Assembly (NCBI RefSeq): GCF_000725345.1
Contig: NZ_CP008852.1
Coordinates: forward strand, 372,001 to 436,000
Length of the DNA: 64,000 nucleotides
Reading direction: 5' to 3'
Source: Pelosinus sp. UFO1
GTDB lineage: Bacteria; Bacillota; Negativicutes; DSM-13327
Part shown: in pieces, positions 44,026-52,951 of the stretch
Position numbering within the stretch: position 1 is the stretch's first letter
Layout: every line of letters begins with the position of its first letter
Made by a program: the position numbers and the translations under genes
The notes under the pieces: generated by a model
Databases searched by the model: none
Told to the model about the DNA's origin: nothing
The model's input: the letters and a program-made list of their open reading frames with translations, nothing else

Positions 44026-45225
44026 ATGAATAAATTAAGCAGTCGAAATGTACCTATGATGATTTTAATTGTGAACATGTTTATTGTTCAACTTGGGGTT
44101 GGCCTGATTATTCCTGTATTGCCGAAGTTTATGCAAGACTTTGGGGTAAGTGGTGCTACCCTTGGTTATTTAGTCTCTGCTATGGGATTAAGCCAACTTA
44201 TATTTTCGCCAATTGCAGGTGAATGGTGTGATCAATATGGACGGAAAATAATCCTTGTTCTTGGTATTGCCATGTTTAGTGTGTCTCAATATATTTTCGG
44301 TTTTGCAAATGATCTTTGGATGCTCTATATTTCTAGATTAATAGGGGGCATGGGAATTGCTTTTACAACTCCAGCTATCACGGCTTATGTAGCCGATATT
44401 ACTACGGAGGAGAGCCGTGGCAAAGGCCTTGGATGGATGGGGGCCGCCATGTCCTTCGGTATTGTTATCGGACCTGGTATTGGCGGATTTCTAGCAGATT
44501 ATGATATACATTTTCCTTTTTATGTAGCAGCTGCTGCATCTGCCTTCTCTATGGGGGCAGCCATATTTGTACTGCCAGAAACTTTATCCAGAGAAAAACA
44601 AATAAATGCTAGAGAATCGCCGAAAAAACGGGAGAATATTTTCACGCAAATTGCGTTGTCCTTTAAAGCTCCCTATTTGTGTCTTTTGGTGCTCATTTTT
44701 ATTTTGACCTTTGGATTAGTGAATGTTGAGGTAGTTTTTGGCTTATATGTAGATGCTAAATATGGATTTACGCCTAAAGATATAGCAATTTTGCTTACGG
44801 TAGGTGCGTTAATGGGCGTTTTAATGCAGGGCGTATTAATTGATTGGTTATTGCGTCAATTTGGCGAAAGACAGGTCATCAATGTAAGTCTACTCTTATC
44901 TGCTCTATTTTTGGTACTGATGTTATTGACAGGAAATTTTTACTACATATTGCTTGTTACAACTCTTTTCATTTCTGTTACCTCTATCTTGCGCCCGGCA
45001 ATTAATACTTTATTATCAAAAATGGCGGGGCAAGAACAAGGATTTGTTGCTGGTATGAGTAATGCCTATACGAGTTTAGGCATTATTATCGGCCCAGCAA
45101 CTGCAGGTATTTTATTTGATATACATATTGATCTTCCTTATATGCTCGGGGCAGTGTTGATACTAATTAGCTTGGCTATACCTATTAGCGCCACAAGGGA
45201 AAAGAGCGTTATTTTAACGGAATAA
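44026..45225 (+). CDS. MFS efflux transporter under probable Fur control
   Basis: 399 residues, about 12 membrane helices, motif A as GEWCDQYGRKIILVLG (about residues 65-80), and motif C-like GIVIGPGIGG. It resembles NorA/Blt/TetA-type drug:proton antiporters. The Fur core just upstream and the iron-uptake neighbours suggest it may export a siderophore or relieve metal-linked stress; this is inference. A TATATG-type start without a strong site is used. Confidence 0.85.
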   Translation: MNKLSSRNVPMMILIVNMFIVQLGVGLIIPVLPKFMQDFGVSGATLGYLVSAMGLSQLIFSPIAGEWCDQYGRKIILVLGIAMFSVSQYIFGFANDLWMLYISRLIGGMGIAFTTPAITAYVADITTEESRGKGLGWMGAAMSFGIVIGPGIGGFLADYDIHFPFYVAAAASAFSMGAAIFVLPETLSREKQINARESPKKRENIFTQIALSFKAPYLCLLVLIFILTFGLVNVEVVFGLYVDAKYGFTPKDIAILLTVGALMGVLMQGVLIDWLLRQFGERQVINVSLLLSALFLVLMLLTGNFYYILLVTTLFISVTSILRPAINTLLSKMAGQEQGFVAGMSNAYTSLGIIIGPATAGILFDIHIDLPYMLGAVLILISLAIPISATREKSVILTE

Positions 45226-45265
45226 AGGAATTTTGGTTCAAAAGGCGGGTACGCCTACCGAATAG

Positions 45266-45308
45266 AATAAACTCCAGAAAAGTTTGCAATACTTTTCTGG
45301 AGTTTATT
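45266..45308 (+). terminator. Terminator of the MFS gene
   Basis: AATAAACTCCAGAAAAGT pairs with ACTTTTCTGGAGTTTATT, running directly into repeat A copy 2. Confidence 0.85.
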
Positions 45309-45407
45309 TACGGAATCAGAAAGTATAACACTTTCTTGATTCCAAGTAAGAACGACTAAGGCTTCTGCCTGCGTCTGAGGACTTGGCACAAGCCAAGTCT
45401 TTTCTTA
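45307..45407 (+). repeat. Intergenic repeat family A, copy 2
   Basis: Near-identical to 8915-9015 and 50963-51063, with TTTACGGAATCAG at the start and GCCAAGTC plus T-rich tail at the end. It is followed by a short palindrome GGAAATCAT-A-ATGATTTCC at 45412-45430. Confidence 0.85.
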
Positions 45408-45443
45408 TGATGGAAATCATAATGATTTCCCTATAATTTAATT

Positions 45444-46196
45444 TTAAAATATCTCCAACCCAACAGGACAATGATCACTTCCCATGATTTCACAATGAAT
45501 TGTAGCGGCTTTCATAGAATCCCTTAACCGATCCGAAAGGAGAAAGTAATCAATACGCCAACCAATATTACGATCCCTTGCTTTCATCATGTAGGACCAC
45601 CAAGTATAAGCATCCTTCTCAGTTGGATGTAAGTATCTAAAGCTGTCTGTAAATCCAGCTTGTAAAAGAGTTGTCATTTTGCCTCTTTCTTCATCGGTAA
45701 AACCAGCATTGCGTCGATTGGATTTCGGATTCTTAATGTCGATTTCTTCGTGAGCAACGTTAAGGTCACCGCAGACAATGACAGGTTTTTTCTTGTCTAG
45801 CTCTTTAAGGTAGCTCCGAAAGTCATCTTCCCATTTCATACGGTAATCTAGACGCAAAAGCTCTCGTTTTGAATTTGGTGTATAAACATTTACGAGAAAA
45901 AAATCTTCAAATTCTACTGTGATGATGCGGCCTTCTTGGTCATGCTCTTCTAGATTCATGCCATAGGTTACTGACAGAGGTTTGATACGTGTGAATACAG
46001 CCGTTCCAGAGTAACCTTTTTTAATTGCACTATTCCAGTACTTTTCAAAGCCAGGAAGGTCTAATTGGGCTTGATCGGGCTGCATCTTTGTTTCCTGTAA
46101 ACAAAAAATATCAGCGTTTATGGTATTGAAGAAATCTTCAAAGCCCTTACCAAGGCATGCTCTAAGTCCATTTACATTCCATGATACTAATTTCAT
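45444..46196 (-). CDS. xth: Exodeoxyribonuclease III (AP endonuclease)
   Basis: 250 residues of the ExoIII/ExoA family: MKLVSWNVNGLRA at the start, FCLQETKMQ with the metal-binding Glu, GDLNVAHEEIDI, and a closing SDHCPVGLEI. It cuts abasic sites during base excision repair and degrades 3' ends. ATG at 46196 has GAGGA 7 bp upstream; an earlier TTG adds only two residues. A single gene, divergent from a terminator-linked region upstream. Confidence 0.94.
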   Translation of the reverse strand: MKLVSWNVNGLRACLGKGFEDFFNTINADIFCLQETKMQPDQAQLDLPGFEKYWNSAIKKGYSGTAVFTRIKPLSVTYGMNLEEHDQEGRIITVEFEDFFLVNVYTPNSKRELLRLDYRMKWEDDFRSYLKELDKKKPVIVCGDLNVAHEEIDIKNPKSNRRNAGFTDEERGKMTTLLQAGFTDSFRYLHPTEKDAYTWWSYMMKARDRNIGWRIDYFLLSDRLRDSMKAATIHCEIMGSDHCPVGLEIF

Positions 46197-46317
46197 ATAC
46201 AATCCTCATTTCTATATGTTGATACAACTGAAAATGGCCTTTTAATTAATTGACATTAGTAGATACTATTTACTATAAATAAGAAAATACCTCTTTTATT
46301 GCTAAAAATTGCGATAG

Positions 46318-46349
46318 AAAAACCCAAACCATAATTGGTTTGGGTTTTT
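46318..46349. terminator. Terminator-type hairpin downstream of the 29-codon frame
   Basis: AAAAACCCAAACC-ATAATT-GGTTTGGGTTTTT. It is T-rich on both sides and lies 47 bp beyond the stop of the small frame at 46396-46485 on the minus strand. Confidence 0.8.
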
Positions 46350-46395
46350 CATATGCCTCATAATAGTACGCTATTTTCCTTGCCGTATTATCAGA

Positions 46396-46485
46396 TTAAA
46401 TAAGATGGGTCATATGAACTAAGTTTAACACAAATAAGCTAGCTGCGATAAAAACGAAAGCAAATGCTCCAAGTTTCAGAACCAT
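46396..46485 (-). CDS. Putative 29-residue single-helix membrane protein
   Basis: MVLKLGAFAFVFIAASLFVL begins a 29-residue peptide that is almost one membrane helix with a short His-containing tail. A good AAGGAAGG site lies 9-10 bp before the ATG, and a terminator follows at 46318-46349, so a complete minimal transcription unit is visible. Many real mini-proteins attach to transporters or oxidases in this way. No homologue recognised; conservation in relatives would settle it. Confidence 0.5.
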   Translation of the reverse strand: MVLKLGAFAFVFIAASLFVLNLVHMTHLI

Positions 46486-46504
46486 AATATCAATCCTTCC
46501 TTTA

Positions 46505-46911
46505 CAGTTTTATTTGTTTGTCGATTCATTAATGTAAAATATAGATATAAAAAGATAACGGGGAAGATGCGTTAGATAATTCACATGTATAAGGCAATTC
46601 CTAGTTTATCTGTTTCCATAAAAATTATCAAATCGTTACAAGAACACTCTGACAACATTAAGACGTATTTTGTTCAAATAGATAAGATTTGCTGTTATTT
46701 TCTTTATAATTGAAAAAATTCATAAAATTTCAGTATATCATAATAAATTCTAATAATAAAGTATTTTTATAGAAAATTCATTAAATTCAGAATAAATTAA
46801 CATGTAATTTTAATCCCAAATGATTATAGTAATAGAAAAAAGGGCATGGGTCACTGGAATCGCAATCTTCTTTGTGATATAGTTTAAAAAATAGGCAGCT
46901 CTTTATTAGAA
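46505..46911. other. AT-rich gene-free stretch before repeat B copy 2
   Basis: About 400 bp, very AT-rich, with no supported gene. A 42-codon frame from ATG near 46586 lacks a ribosome site. Confidence 0.6.
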
Positions 46912-47146
46912 TTTATCCGATGACTAAACCGCTCTAAGACTCCCATCTTCATCTCGTTAACAGCCTGTAATATCCTGCCCTCTGGTTAGGATAACAGTCT
47001 GTAAACTCGAAGTAAGTTCGCTCTAAGGATTTTCGAATCCAAGGCTCACTTATATAAGTGGGAGTTAAGAGCGGCTAAGTCCCTGGATAAGTGCGACTAA
47101 GATTCAGACGGAGTTAAAACTCCATCTGAATCAAGTCTTCTTTATA
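46912..47146 (+). repeat. Intergenic repeat family B, copy 2
   Basis: 235 bp matching 30491-30725. Here the terminal stem is GATTCAGACGGAGTT/AACTCCATCTGAATC with one wobble pair, and the motif before it is TAAGTGCGACTAAG, closer to that of family A. It ends 26 bp before the MFS start codon, so it probably lies in that gene's promoter or leader. Confidence 0.85.
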
Positions 47147-47172
47147 TAAAAGTGGTTTGGGGGACGTTATTA

Positions 47173-48354
47173 TTGAATTGGCGTAGAAATCTGTGGGTTT
47201 TATCAATAGCAGTTATGTTATCGGGGTCAAGTTATACAATGGTGATTCCGTTTTTGCCTCTATATCTTTTAGATATTGGGGTAAGTCAGAATGAAGTGAA
47301 TATGTGGTCTGGGGTTATATTCTCTGTTTCTTTTTTAGTTGCCGGATTAATGGCACCTTATTGGGGGCGATGTGCAGATAAGACGGGCAAAAGGCGTATG
47401 ATCATGCGGGCAGGTTTTAGTCTGTCAGTGGTATATTTCTTAGGTGCATTCGTTAGAAATCCAATCGACTTATTAGTTGTTAGAATTCTGCAAGGTTTTG
47501 CAAATGGCTTTGTTCCCGCGTCTATGGCGATTGTTGCTTCATCGACGCCAAAGGATAAAATGGGCTTTAGTTTAGGTTTTATGCAAACTGCATTATTAAT
47601 TGGTGGGATTTTAGGCCCGTTGGCAGGTGGTGGGTTATCCCATCTTTTTGGCATGCGTTTATCCTTTGTTATTGCAGCAGGGATTATCTTTTTGGGAACG
47701 ATTGGTGTAGGTATGTTGGTAACAGAACCAGAAAATAATAATCCGCCAAGTGAGGGGAGTATTACCGACGACCTAAAACGGGCATTTCATAATCGTAAAT
47801 TAGTAGAAATGTTACTACTTTTGTTTAGTGTACAAATGGTTAGTATGATGCTTCAACCTTTGATATCTCTCTACGTAGCAGAGCTCCAAGGGAATATGGA
47901 AGGAGTTGCATTAACGGCAGGTATTGTTTATAGCTTAGCAGGGATTGCCGGTGCCATAGCCGCCCCGTCATGGGGAAAGGTTGGTCAGCGAAGAGGATTC
48001 TTGAATATATTGGTGTTTGCTTTTATTGGTGCTGGTGTATTTAATATGGGGCAATTTTTTGCTGGTAGTATATATAGCTTTAGTGTTTTACAATTTATTT
48101 TTGGCTTATTTATAGTCGGTGTGTATCCTGCCATCAATACCATTGCTGTTAATTCTACCGATAAGGCCTTTCAAGGACGTATTTTTGGTCTTACTACACC
48201 GGCAAATCAAATGGGCTCGATGGTTGGGCCAATATTGGGTGGATTTATTAGCTCTTGGTTTGGGATTAAGCCTGTTTTTCTTTTTACGGGTAGCGTATTG
48301 ATTCTACTCGGTTTACTTGTCCTATTCAAACTTTCAAGGAAAAAGACGGCTTAG
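47173..48354 (+). CDS. MFS multidrug-type transporter
   Basis: About 393 residues, 12 helices. The start NWRRNLWVLSIAVMLSG matches the usual N-terminus of this MFS group, which is why I prefer TTG at 47173, with GGGGGA about 10 bp upstream; the GTG at 47152 has no site. Motif A reads GRCADKTGKRRMIMRAG near residues 62-78. It is probably a drug or metabolite exporter. Repeat B copy 2 sits directly upstream and a terminator follows at 48371. Confidence 0.85.
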   Translation: MNWRRNLWVLSIAVMLSGSSYTMVIPFLPLYLLDIGVSQNEVNMWSGVIFSVSFLVAGLMAPYWGRCADKTGKRRMIMRAGFSLSVVYFLGAFVRNPIDLLVVRILQGFANGFVPASMAIVASSTPKDKMGFSLGFMQTALLIGGILGPLAGGGLSHLFGMRLSFVIAAGIIFLGTIGVGMLVTEPENNNPPSEGSITDDLKRAFHNRKLVEMLLLLFSVQMVSMMLQPLISLYVAELQGNMEGVALTAGIVYSLAGIAGAIAAPSWGKVGQRRGFLNILVFAFIGAGVFNMGQFFAGSIYSFSVLQFIFGLFIVGVYPAINTIAVNSTDKAFQGRIFGLTTPANQMGSMVGPILGGFISSWFGIKPVFLFTGSVLILLGLLVLFKLSRKKTA

Positions 48355-48370
48355 TATTGCAGTAAAAAAA

Positions 48371-48405
48371 CTGCAACGTTAGTTTAAAAACGTTGCAGAA
48401 TTTTT
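48371..48405 (+). terminator. Terminator of the MFS gene
   Basis: CTGCAACGTT pairs with AACGTTGCAG, followed by a T-rich tail. Confidence 0.85.
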
Positions 48406-48455
48406 ATTATCTATGGAGAGGGTTATTTTGATAATAGGCATGACTTGGAGGAATT

Positions 48456-49862
48456 ATGAATTTAATTATACTTAATGCAAATAGCAAAACCCCTTTATAT
48501 TTACAACTTTATAAACATTTTAAGGCGGCAATTGAAAGCAATCGTCTAAAGGAAGGCGAAAAAATGCCGTCCATACGAGGGCTAGCAAAAGATCTCTCGA
48601 TTAGCAAAATAACGGTTGAAAAAGCATACCAACAGCTTATGAGTGAAGGTTATATTGAGAATTATGATCGTTCTAGATATACTGTGAAGAAATTTGAAGG
48701 AATTGTTTTGAAAACACCGACTCCTTCCATCCGAAGCCAGGATAATCAGCTAGATATAGAGCACAATAAGATTTGTTATGATTTTGCAAGTGGCGATATG
48801 GATAAAGAGGGGTTTAATTTTGCTTTATGGAAAGGATATATTAATAAAGCTTTTTTGCAGAAGGAGCGTCTTTTTGGTTATGGGGATATAAAAGGCGAAG
48901 ACGAATTGCGCAGAGAAATAGCAAAATATATTCAAAAATCACGGGGCGTACAGGCTCACAAAGAACAAATTATAATCGGCGCAGGTGTACAAAGTCTCTT
49001 GAGTGTGCTTTGCAGCATTTTGCAACTAGAACATTCAAGTATCGCTTTTGAAGAACCAGGGTTTAAAAATGGCAGACGGATTTTTGCAGATCATTCCTTT
49101 CAAATTGCCCCAATACCCATGCAAAAAGATGGTATTGATATGGAACAGCTAGTTAGTAGCGGTGAAAAACTTGTTTATGTAAGTCCATCACACCAATTTC
49201 CTACTGGCTATATTATGCCCATAGCGAAAAGAAGCCAGTTGTTAAATTGGGCGGAAGAAAAAATGGGTATAATTATTGAAGATGACTATGATAGTGAGTT
49301 TCGCTATTTTGGTCGCCCGATACCTGCCTTAAAGGGGCTCGATCAAAGAGGCAAGGTTGTATATTTAGGGTCGTTGTCAAAGATAATTCCACCTTCTATA
49401 CGCATTAGTTATATGGTATTACCTGAAGAATTTTTAGAAATTTATCAAAAGAAAGCATCTTTATACAACCAAACTGCTTCTACAATTGAACAGCTGGCCC
49501 TTGCTCATTATATGGCAGATGGTCACTTGGAAAGGCAAATACGGCGCCTTCGCAAACTGTATCATGAAAAAAGAAGATTGTTTTTGGCTGAAATTAAAGC
49601 GATTTTAGGTGATAAGGTAGAGGTAAATGAGAACGAATCTGGACTTCACATCCTACTCAGTTTGAAATCTGAATTACCGGCGAAAATGTTAGCACAAAAA
49701 GCGCTTGAAAAAGGTTGTCGTGTAGCTCCTGTCCAGGATTATTATTTGGAACGCTCACCTGAAAAATTACCACAAGTATTATTATACTTTTCTAAAATTC
49801 CGGCAGAAGAGATGAAGAATGGAATTAATTTATTAAGGAATGCATGGTTTTCAGCACAGTAA
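48456..49862 (+). CDS. MocR-type regulator (GntR HTH fused to aminotransferase domain)
   Basis: 468 residues. The N-terminal GntR HTH (about 1-75, with MPSIRGLAKDLSISKITVEK) is joined to a class I aminotransferase-like domain containing the probable PLP lysine in YLGSLSKIIPPSIR. PdxR, which controls pyridoxal phosphate synthesis, and GabR are examples. The target is not evident; no pdx genes lie nearby. It might act on the adjacent MFS or hydroxyacid dehydrogenase gene. GGAGG precedes the ATG. Confidence 0.9.
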   Translation: MNLIILNANSKTPLYLQLYKHFKAAIESNRLKEGEKMPSIRGLAKDLSISKITVEKAYQQLMSEGYIENYDRSRYTVKKFEGIVLKTPTPSIRSQDNQLDIEHNKICYDFASGDMDKEGFNFALWKGYINKAFLQKERLFGYGDIKGEDELRREIAKYIQKSRGVQAHKEQIIIGAGVQSLLSVLCSILQLEHSSIAFEEPGFKNGRRIFADHSFQIAPIPMQKDGIDMEQLVSSGEKLVYVSPSHQFPTGYIMPIAKRSQLLNWAEEKMGIIIEDDYDSEFRYFGRPIPALKGLDQRGKVVYLGSLSKIIPPSIRISYMVLPEEFLEIYQKKASLYNQTASTIEQLALAHYMADGHLERQIRRLRKLYHEKRRLFLAEIKAILGDKVEVNENESGLHILLSLKSELPAKMLAQKALEKGCRVAPVQDYYLERSPEKLPQVLLYFSKIPAEEMKNGINLLRNAWFSAQ

Positions 49863-49884
49863 GTATTGAAGGTCTTGATAAGTG

Positions 49885-49913
49885 TTGACAGTTTTCTAAT
49901 GCATAAATATACT
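49885..49913 (+). promoter_or_regulatory. Sigma-A promoter of the hydroxyacid dehydrogenase gene
   Basis: TTGACA, 17 bp, TATACT, located 35 bp before the start codon. Confidence 0.75.
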
Positions 49914-49947
49914 TATAGTTATAATATTCCAAAAACAGGGGGTAACC

Positions 49948-50904
49948 ATGAAGAACACAGTCTTTCTGAATGTAGCAAAATTGGATTTTGATAACAAACT
50001 TGATTTTTCTTCATTAGCGAAACTCACTACGATTACAAAATACGATGCAAGTAGTAATGAAGAAATTCTAGAACGGGTGAAGGATCAAAATATTGTAATT
50101 ACTAAGGAGTTGCCCGTAGGAAGGGATTTGATTTCAAAATTTCCTCCTTCTGTAAAACTCATCTGTGAAGCAGGCACTGGCTATAATAATATTGATATTG
50201 CAGCCGCCAAGGAAAAAGGGATCATTGTCTTAAACGTTCCTAGTTATAGTACAGAAGCTGTCGCTCAGTTGGTAATTACCTTTATATTGAATTTAAGTTC
50301 TTCCTTGATTCAGCAGCAGATTATGCTCCAAAAGAAAAATTTTGATAATTTTACAAAACATTTGCAGTATCCACATTTCGAGCTACAGGGAAAAAACCTT
50401 GGAATTGTTGGTGCAGGTGCCATTGGTAGGGAAGTAATGAACATTGCCTTGGCTTTGGGAATGAATATTCTTGTCTACAACCGCACTCCGAAGCCTTGGG
50501 ATAATCCCAAGATCCAAAATGTTTCTCTTGAGGAACTTCTGAAACAAAGTGATTTTGTTAGTCTTCATTGTCCTCTTACCCCTGACACCAAACATCTTAT
50601 TAATAAAGATCGATTACAATTAATGAAGCCTACTTCCTATATTATCAATACGTCCCGAGGGGCAATCATCAAAGAAACGGATTTAATTGAAGCGTTAGAG
50701 CAAGGGGAAATTGCCGGTGCAGCTCTTGATGTGCAGGATCCAGAACCACCAGAATTAAATAATCCCTTATTTTCCATGGATAACGTCATTCTGACACCTC
50801 ATATAGGGTGGAGACGTTTAGAATCTAGGCAGAGATTGCTTGAACTCATGGCGGATAACGTGGCAGCATTTCTTCAAGGAAAACCAATTAACGTTGTAAA
50901 TTAA
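49948..50904 (+). CDS. D-2-hydroxyacid dehydrogenase
   Basis: 318 residues of the D-isomer-specific dehydrogenase family. The NAD-binding GIVGAGAIGREVMNIALALG (about residues 152-171) is followed by the catalytic Arg in NTSRGAIIKETDL, the Glu in ALDVQDPEPP, and the His in LTPHIGW. It interconverts a 2-hydroxy acid and 2-keto acid using NAD(P). Substrate unknown; glycerate and hydroxypyruvate are common in this group. A GGGGGT site precedes the ATG. Confidence 0.9.
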   Translation: MKNTVFLNVAKLDFDNKLDFSSLAKLTTITKYDASSNEEILERVKDQNIVITKELPVGRDLISKFPPSVKLICEAGTGYNNIDIAAAKEKGIIVLNVPSYSTEAVAQLVITFILNLSSSLIQQQIMLQKKNFDNFTKHLQYPHFELQGKNLGIVGAGAIGREVMNIALALGMNILVYNRTPKPWDNPKIQNVSLEELLKQSDFVSLHCPLTPDTKHLINKDRLQLMKPTSYIINTSRGAIIKETDLIEALEQGEIAGAALDVQDPEPPELNNPLFSMDNVILTPHIGWRRLESRQRLLELMADNVAAFLQGKPINVVN

Positions 50905-50916
50905 GTAACTATCACC

Positions 50917-50962
50917 ACAGTAATCTTTAGAAGGGTAATACCAACTAAGGATTACTGTTTAT
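50917..50962 (+). terminator. Terminator of the hydroxyacid dehydrogenase gene
   Basis: ACAGTAATCTTTAG pairs with CTAAGGATTACTGT with one wobble, and leads straight into repeat A copy 3. Confidence 0.7.
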
Positions 50963-51063
50963 TTTACGGAATCAGAAAGTATAACACTTCCTTGATTCCA
51001 AGTAAGAACGACTAAGGCTTCTGCCTGCGTCTGAGGACTTGGCCTAAGCCAAGTCTTTTCTTA
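50963..51063 (+). repeat. Intergenic repeat family A, copy 3
   Basis: Near-identical to copies 1 and 2 (two hairpins, TAAGAACGACTAAGG). In this copy the second loop reads CTAA instead of ACAA, leaving the stem intact, which fits selection on structure. It ends 28 bp before the DHFR start codon. Confidence 0.85.
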
Positions 51064-51090
51064 TGAGATTGAATGTTTTCTGGAGGTTGT

Positions 51091-51612
51091 ATGAAATTAA
51101 TTGTAGCAGTTGATCAAAATTGGGCTATTGGCTACGAGGGAAAATTACTGGAGATCATCCCAGCAGATATGAAATACTTTAAAGAAAAAACAATTGGAAA
51201 AGTAGTCGTAATGGGAAGAGCTACTTTTGAATCTCTACCTGGTGGTAGACCCCTTCAGGATCGAATTAATATTGTATTAACAAAAAGCCGCGTTACTAAT
51301 TGCGAGGGAATGATAGTATGTAATTCTCTAACCGCACTGTTTAAGGAAGTGAAGAAGTATAGCTCTGAGGAGATTTTTGTAATAGGAGGAGAATCTATAT
51401 ATGAGCAACTCATAGCATATTGTTCAGAGGCATATGTTACTAAAATTGATAAAAGCTATGTAGCAAATAAATCTTTCCCCAATTTAGATGCTCTCCCAGA
51501 TTGGAAGTTGGTTGAGGAAAGTAGTTTACAAAATTATAAGGATATAAACTATCGCTTTATAGTCTATGAAAATAAAGTTAGGAAGAGTTGGCCTACTGAA
51601 GAAGTAACATAA
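51091..51612 (+). CDS. folA: Dihydrofolate reductase
   Basis: 173 residues. MKLIVAVDQNWAIGYEGKLL at the start and VVVMGRATFESLPGGRPLQD carry the NADPH-binding and folate-binding parts; FVIGGESIYEQL near residue 100 is the second nucleotide stretch. It reduces dihydrofolate to tetrahydrofolate for thymidylate and purine synthesis. ATG at 51091 has GGAGGT upstream; an in-frame start 18 bp earlier is rejected. No thyA gene is nearby, so this may be an accessory copy. Confidence 0.92.
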   Translation: MKLIVAVDQNWAIGYEGKLLEIIPADMKYFKEKTIGKVVVMGRATFESLPGGRPLQDRINIVLTKSRVTNCEGMIVCNSLTALFKEVKKYSSEEIFVIGGESIYEQLIAYCSEAYVTKIDKSYVANKSFPNLDALPDWKLVEESSLQNYKDINYRFIVYENKVRKSWPTEEVT

Positions 51613-51711
51613 GAAATTGAATGTGGGATATATTCCCTTTTGTTGTTTGGCAGATAAAGAAGAACTGTTATGTTACAATATAAAGGGAAATGTTACTTAA
51701 TGAGGTGCTAA

Positions 51712-52476
51712 ATGAATAAAAAAATTGTTATACTTGTAGTTATGCTAACTCTGTTCACGACAAACGTTTTCGCAGCTTCTGCTCTTGAAAAAGAAATTAA
51801 GAAAGATCTCAAAGGGTTCAGTGGGAGAGTTGGAGTTTTTGCCAAGAATTTGAATACTGGAAATACGATTGAGTTTAGTCAAGATGATATTTTTCCTACG
51901 GCTTCGACTAGCAAATTAGTCGTTGCTTTAGCAACGTATAAATATCTTTATCCTAAAGCAGATGCAGATAAGGCCAGTACATACGACCGAGATATTGAAT
52001 TAATGATGACGATTAGTGATAATGGGTCTTTCTATGAGTTATTAAATGAGATTAAAACAAATAAAGCAGATGCTTTAAGTAAAGTAACAAAGGATCTCCG
52101 TCTTCGTCAGACACAAATACATAGCGAAGCTGCCTTTACTAAATATCAATATCATAGTGTGACGACCCCATATGAAATGGCAAAGGTCTTTGAAAACATC
52201 TATAGAAATAAATATTTGCCAAGAGATAAGAGTGAAGTATTAAAGGGTGAACTAGCAAATACTATCTTCCATGAGGAGATTCCTCGTTATATGCTAACGA
52301 AAGTCTTCCACAAGGTAGGAGAATTAGACGATGTTCTTTGTGACGTTGGCGTAATAGAAGATGGTCATGATCCCATACTAATCAGCTTCTATACTGTTAC
52401 ACCAGATCATGAGTATTCTAGTAATTTCATCGCGACCGAATCAGCAAAGCTTTATAATGCATTAAGAAGGAAATAA
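51712..52476 (+). CDS. Class A beta-lactamase-like serine hydrolase
   Basis: 254 residues with a Sec signal peptide ending near FAAS. Active-site pattern: SxxK at Ser65-Thr-Ser-Lys68, SDN at 102-104, and Lys201-Val-Gly in place of the KTG motif. The general-base region is not clear. The fold and motifs match class A lactamase/DD-peptidase-related hydrolases acting in the periplasm, but the altered KTG and short length make true beta-lactam resistance uncertain. A weak AGGTG site precedes the start. Confidence 0.8.
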   Translation: MNKKIVILVVMLTLFTTNVFAASALEKEIKKDLKGFSGRVGVFAKNLNTGNTIEFSQDDIFPTASTSKLVVALATYKYLYPKADADKASTYDRDIELMMTISDNGSFYELLNEIKTNKADALSKVTKDLRLRQTQIHSEAAFTKYQYHSVTTPYEMAKVFENIYRNKYLPRDKSEVLKGELANTIFHEEIPRYMLTKVFHKVGELDDVLCDVGVIEDGHDPILISFYTVTPDHEYSSNFIATESAKLYNALRRK

Positions 52477-52543
52477 GTTTACCTCGGACTCACGCAGAGG
52501 TATCACGCGGGAATTTATATTTTAGATAAGGGGTTAATATAAT

Positions 52544-52768
52544 ATGACACCAATTAATTTGTCAAAAGAATTAAGGAAGCAAGCCCTTGATGAAATTAAG
52601 AAATATTTTTTGGAAAAGCGAGAAGAAGAGATTGGGCAGCTAGCTGCTGAGCTATTACTCGATGTAATGATTGAAAAAGTAGGTGCAGCTATTTATAATC
52701 AAGGCATCAGAGACGCGCATACTTTTATGAGCGAAAAGATTGAAGATTTATATGGTCTTGAGAAGTGA
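52544..52768 (+). CDS. DUF2164 family small protein
   Basis: 74 residues, helical and acidic, beginning INLSKELRKQALDEIKKYFL, with the DUF2164 stretch AAELLLDVMIEKVGAAIYNQ. Function unknown; the family is widespread in Firmicutes and Proteobacteria. GGGG lies upstream of the ATG. Confidence 0.8.
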   Translation: MTPINLSKELRKQALDEIKKYFLEKREEEIGQLAAELLLDVMIEKVGAAIYNQGIRDAHTFMSEKIEDLYGLEK

Positions 52769-52880
52769 AAAATCTAGACATTGTTATTATGTACTTGAAG
52801 GAAGATAGTAAGTGTCAAAGCTATAACTAATTCAAACCTTGAAGTCATAACGTTACATAAATAAAGTCTTTAGGATAAGC

Positions 52881-52930
52881 AATGACCTCCTACTTGTAGA
52901 AGAATGGCTACAAGTAGGAGGTCATTTTAT
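52881..52930. terminator. Bidirectional terminator
   Basis: AATGACCTCCTACTTGTAG and CTACAAGTAGGAGGTCATT are perfect 19-bp arms between convergent genes. Confidence 0.9.
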
Positions 52931-52951
52931 GGGTGAAAAGCTGTTATTTGT

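Noticed and set aside
46586-46714. 42-codon frame before repeat B copy 2
   Set aside because: No ribosome site and no recognisable feature; very AT-rich background.
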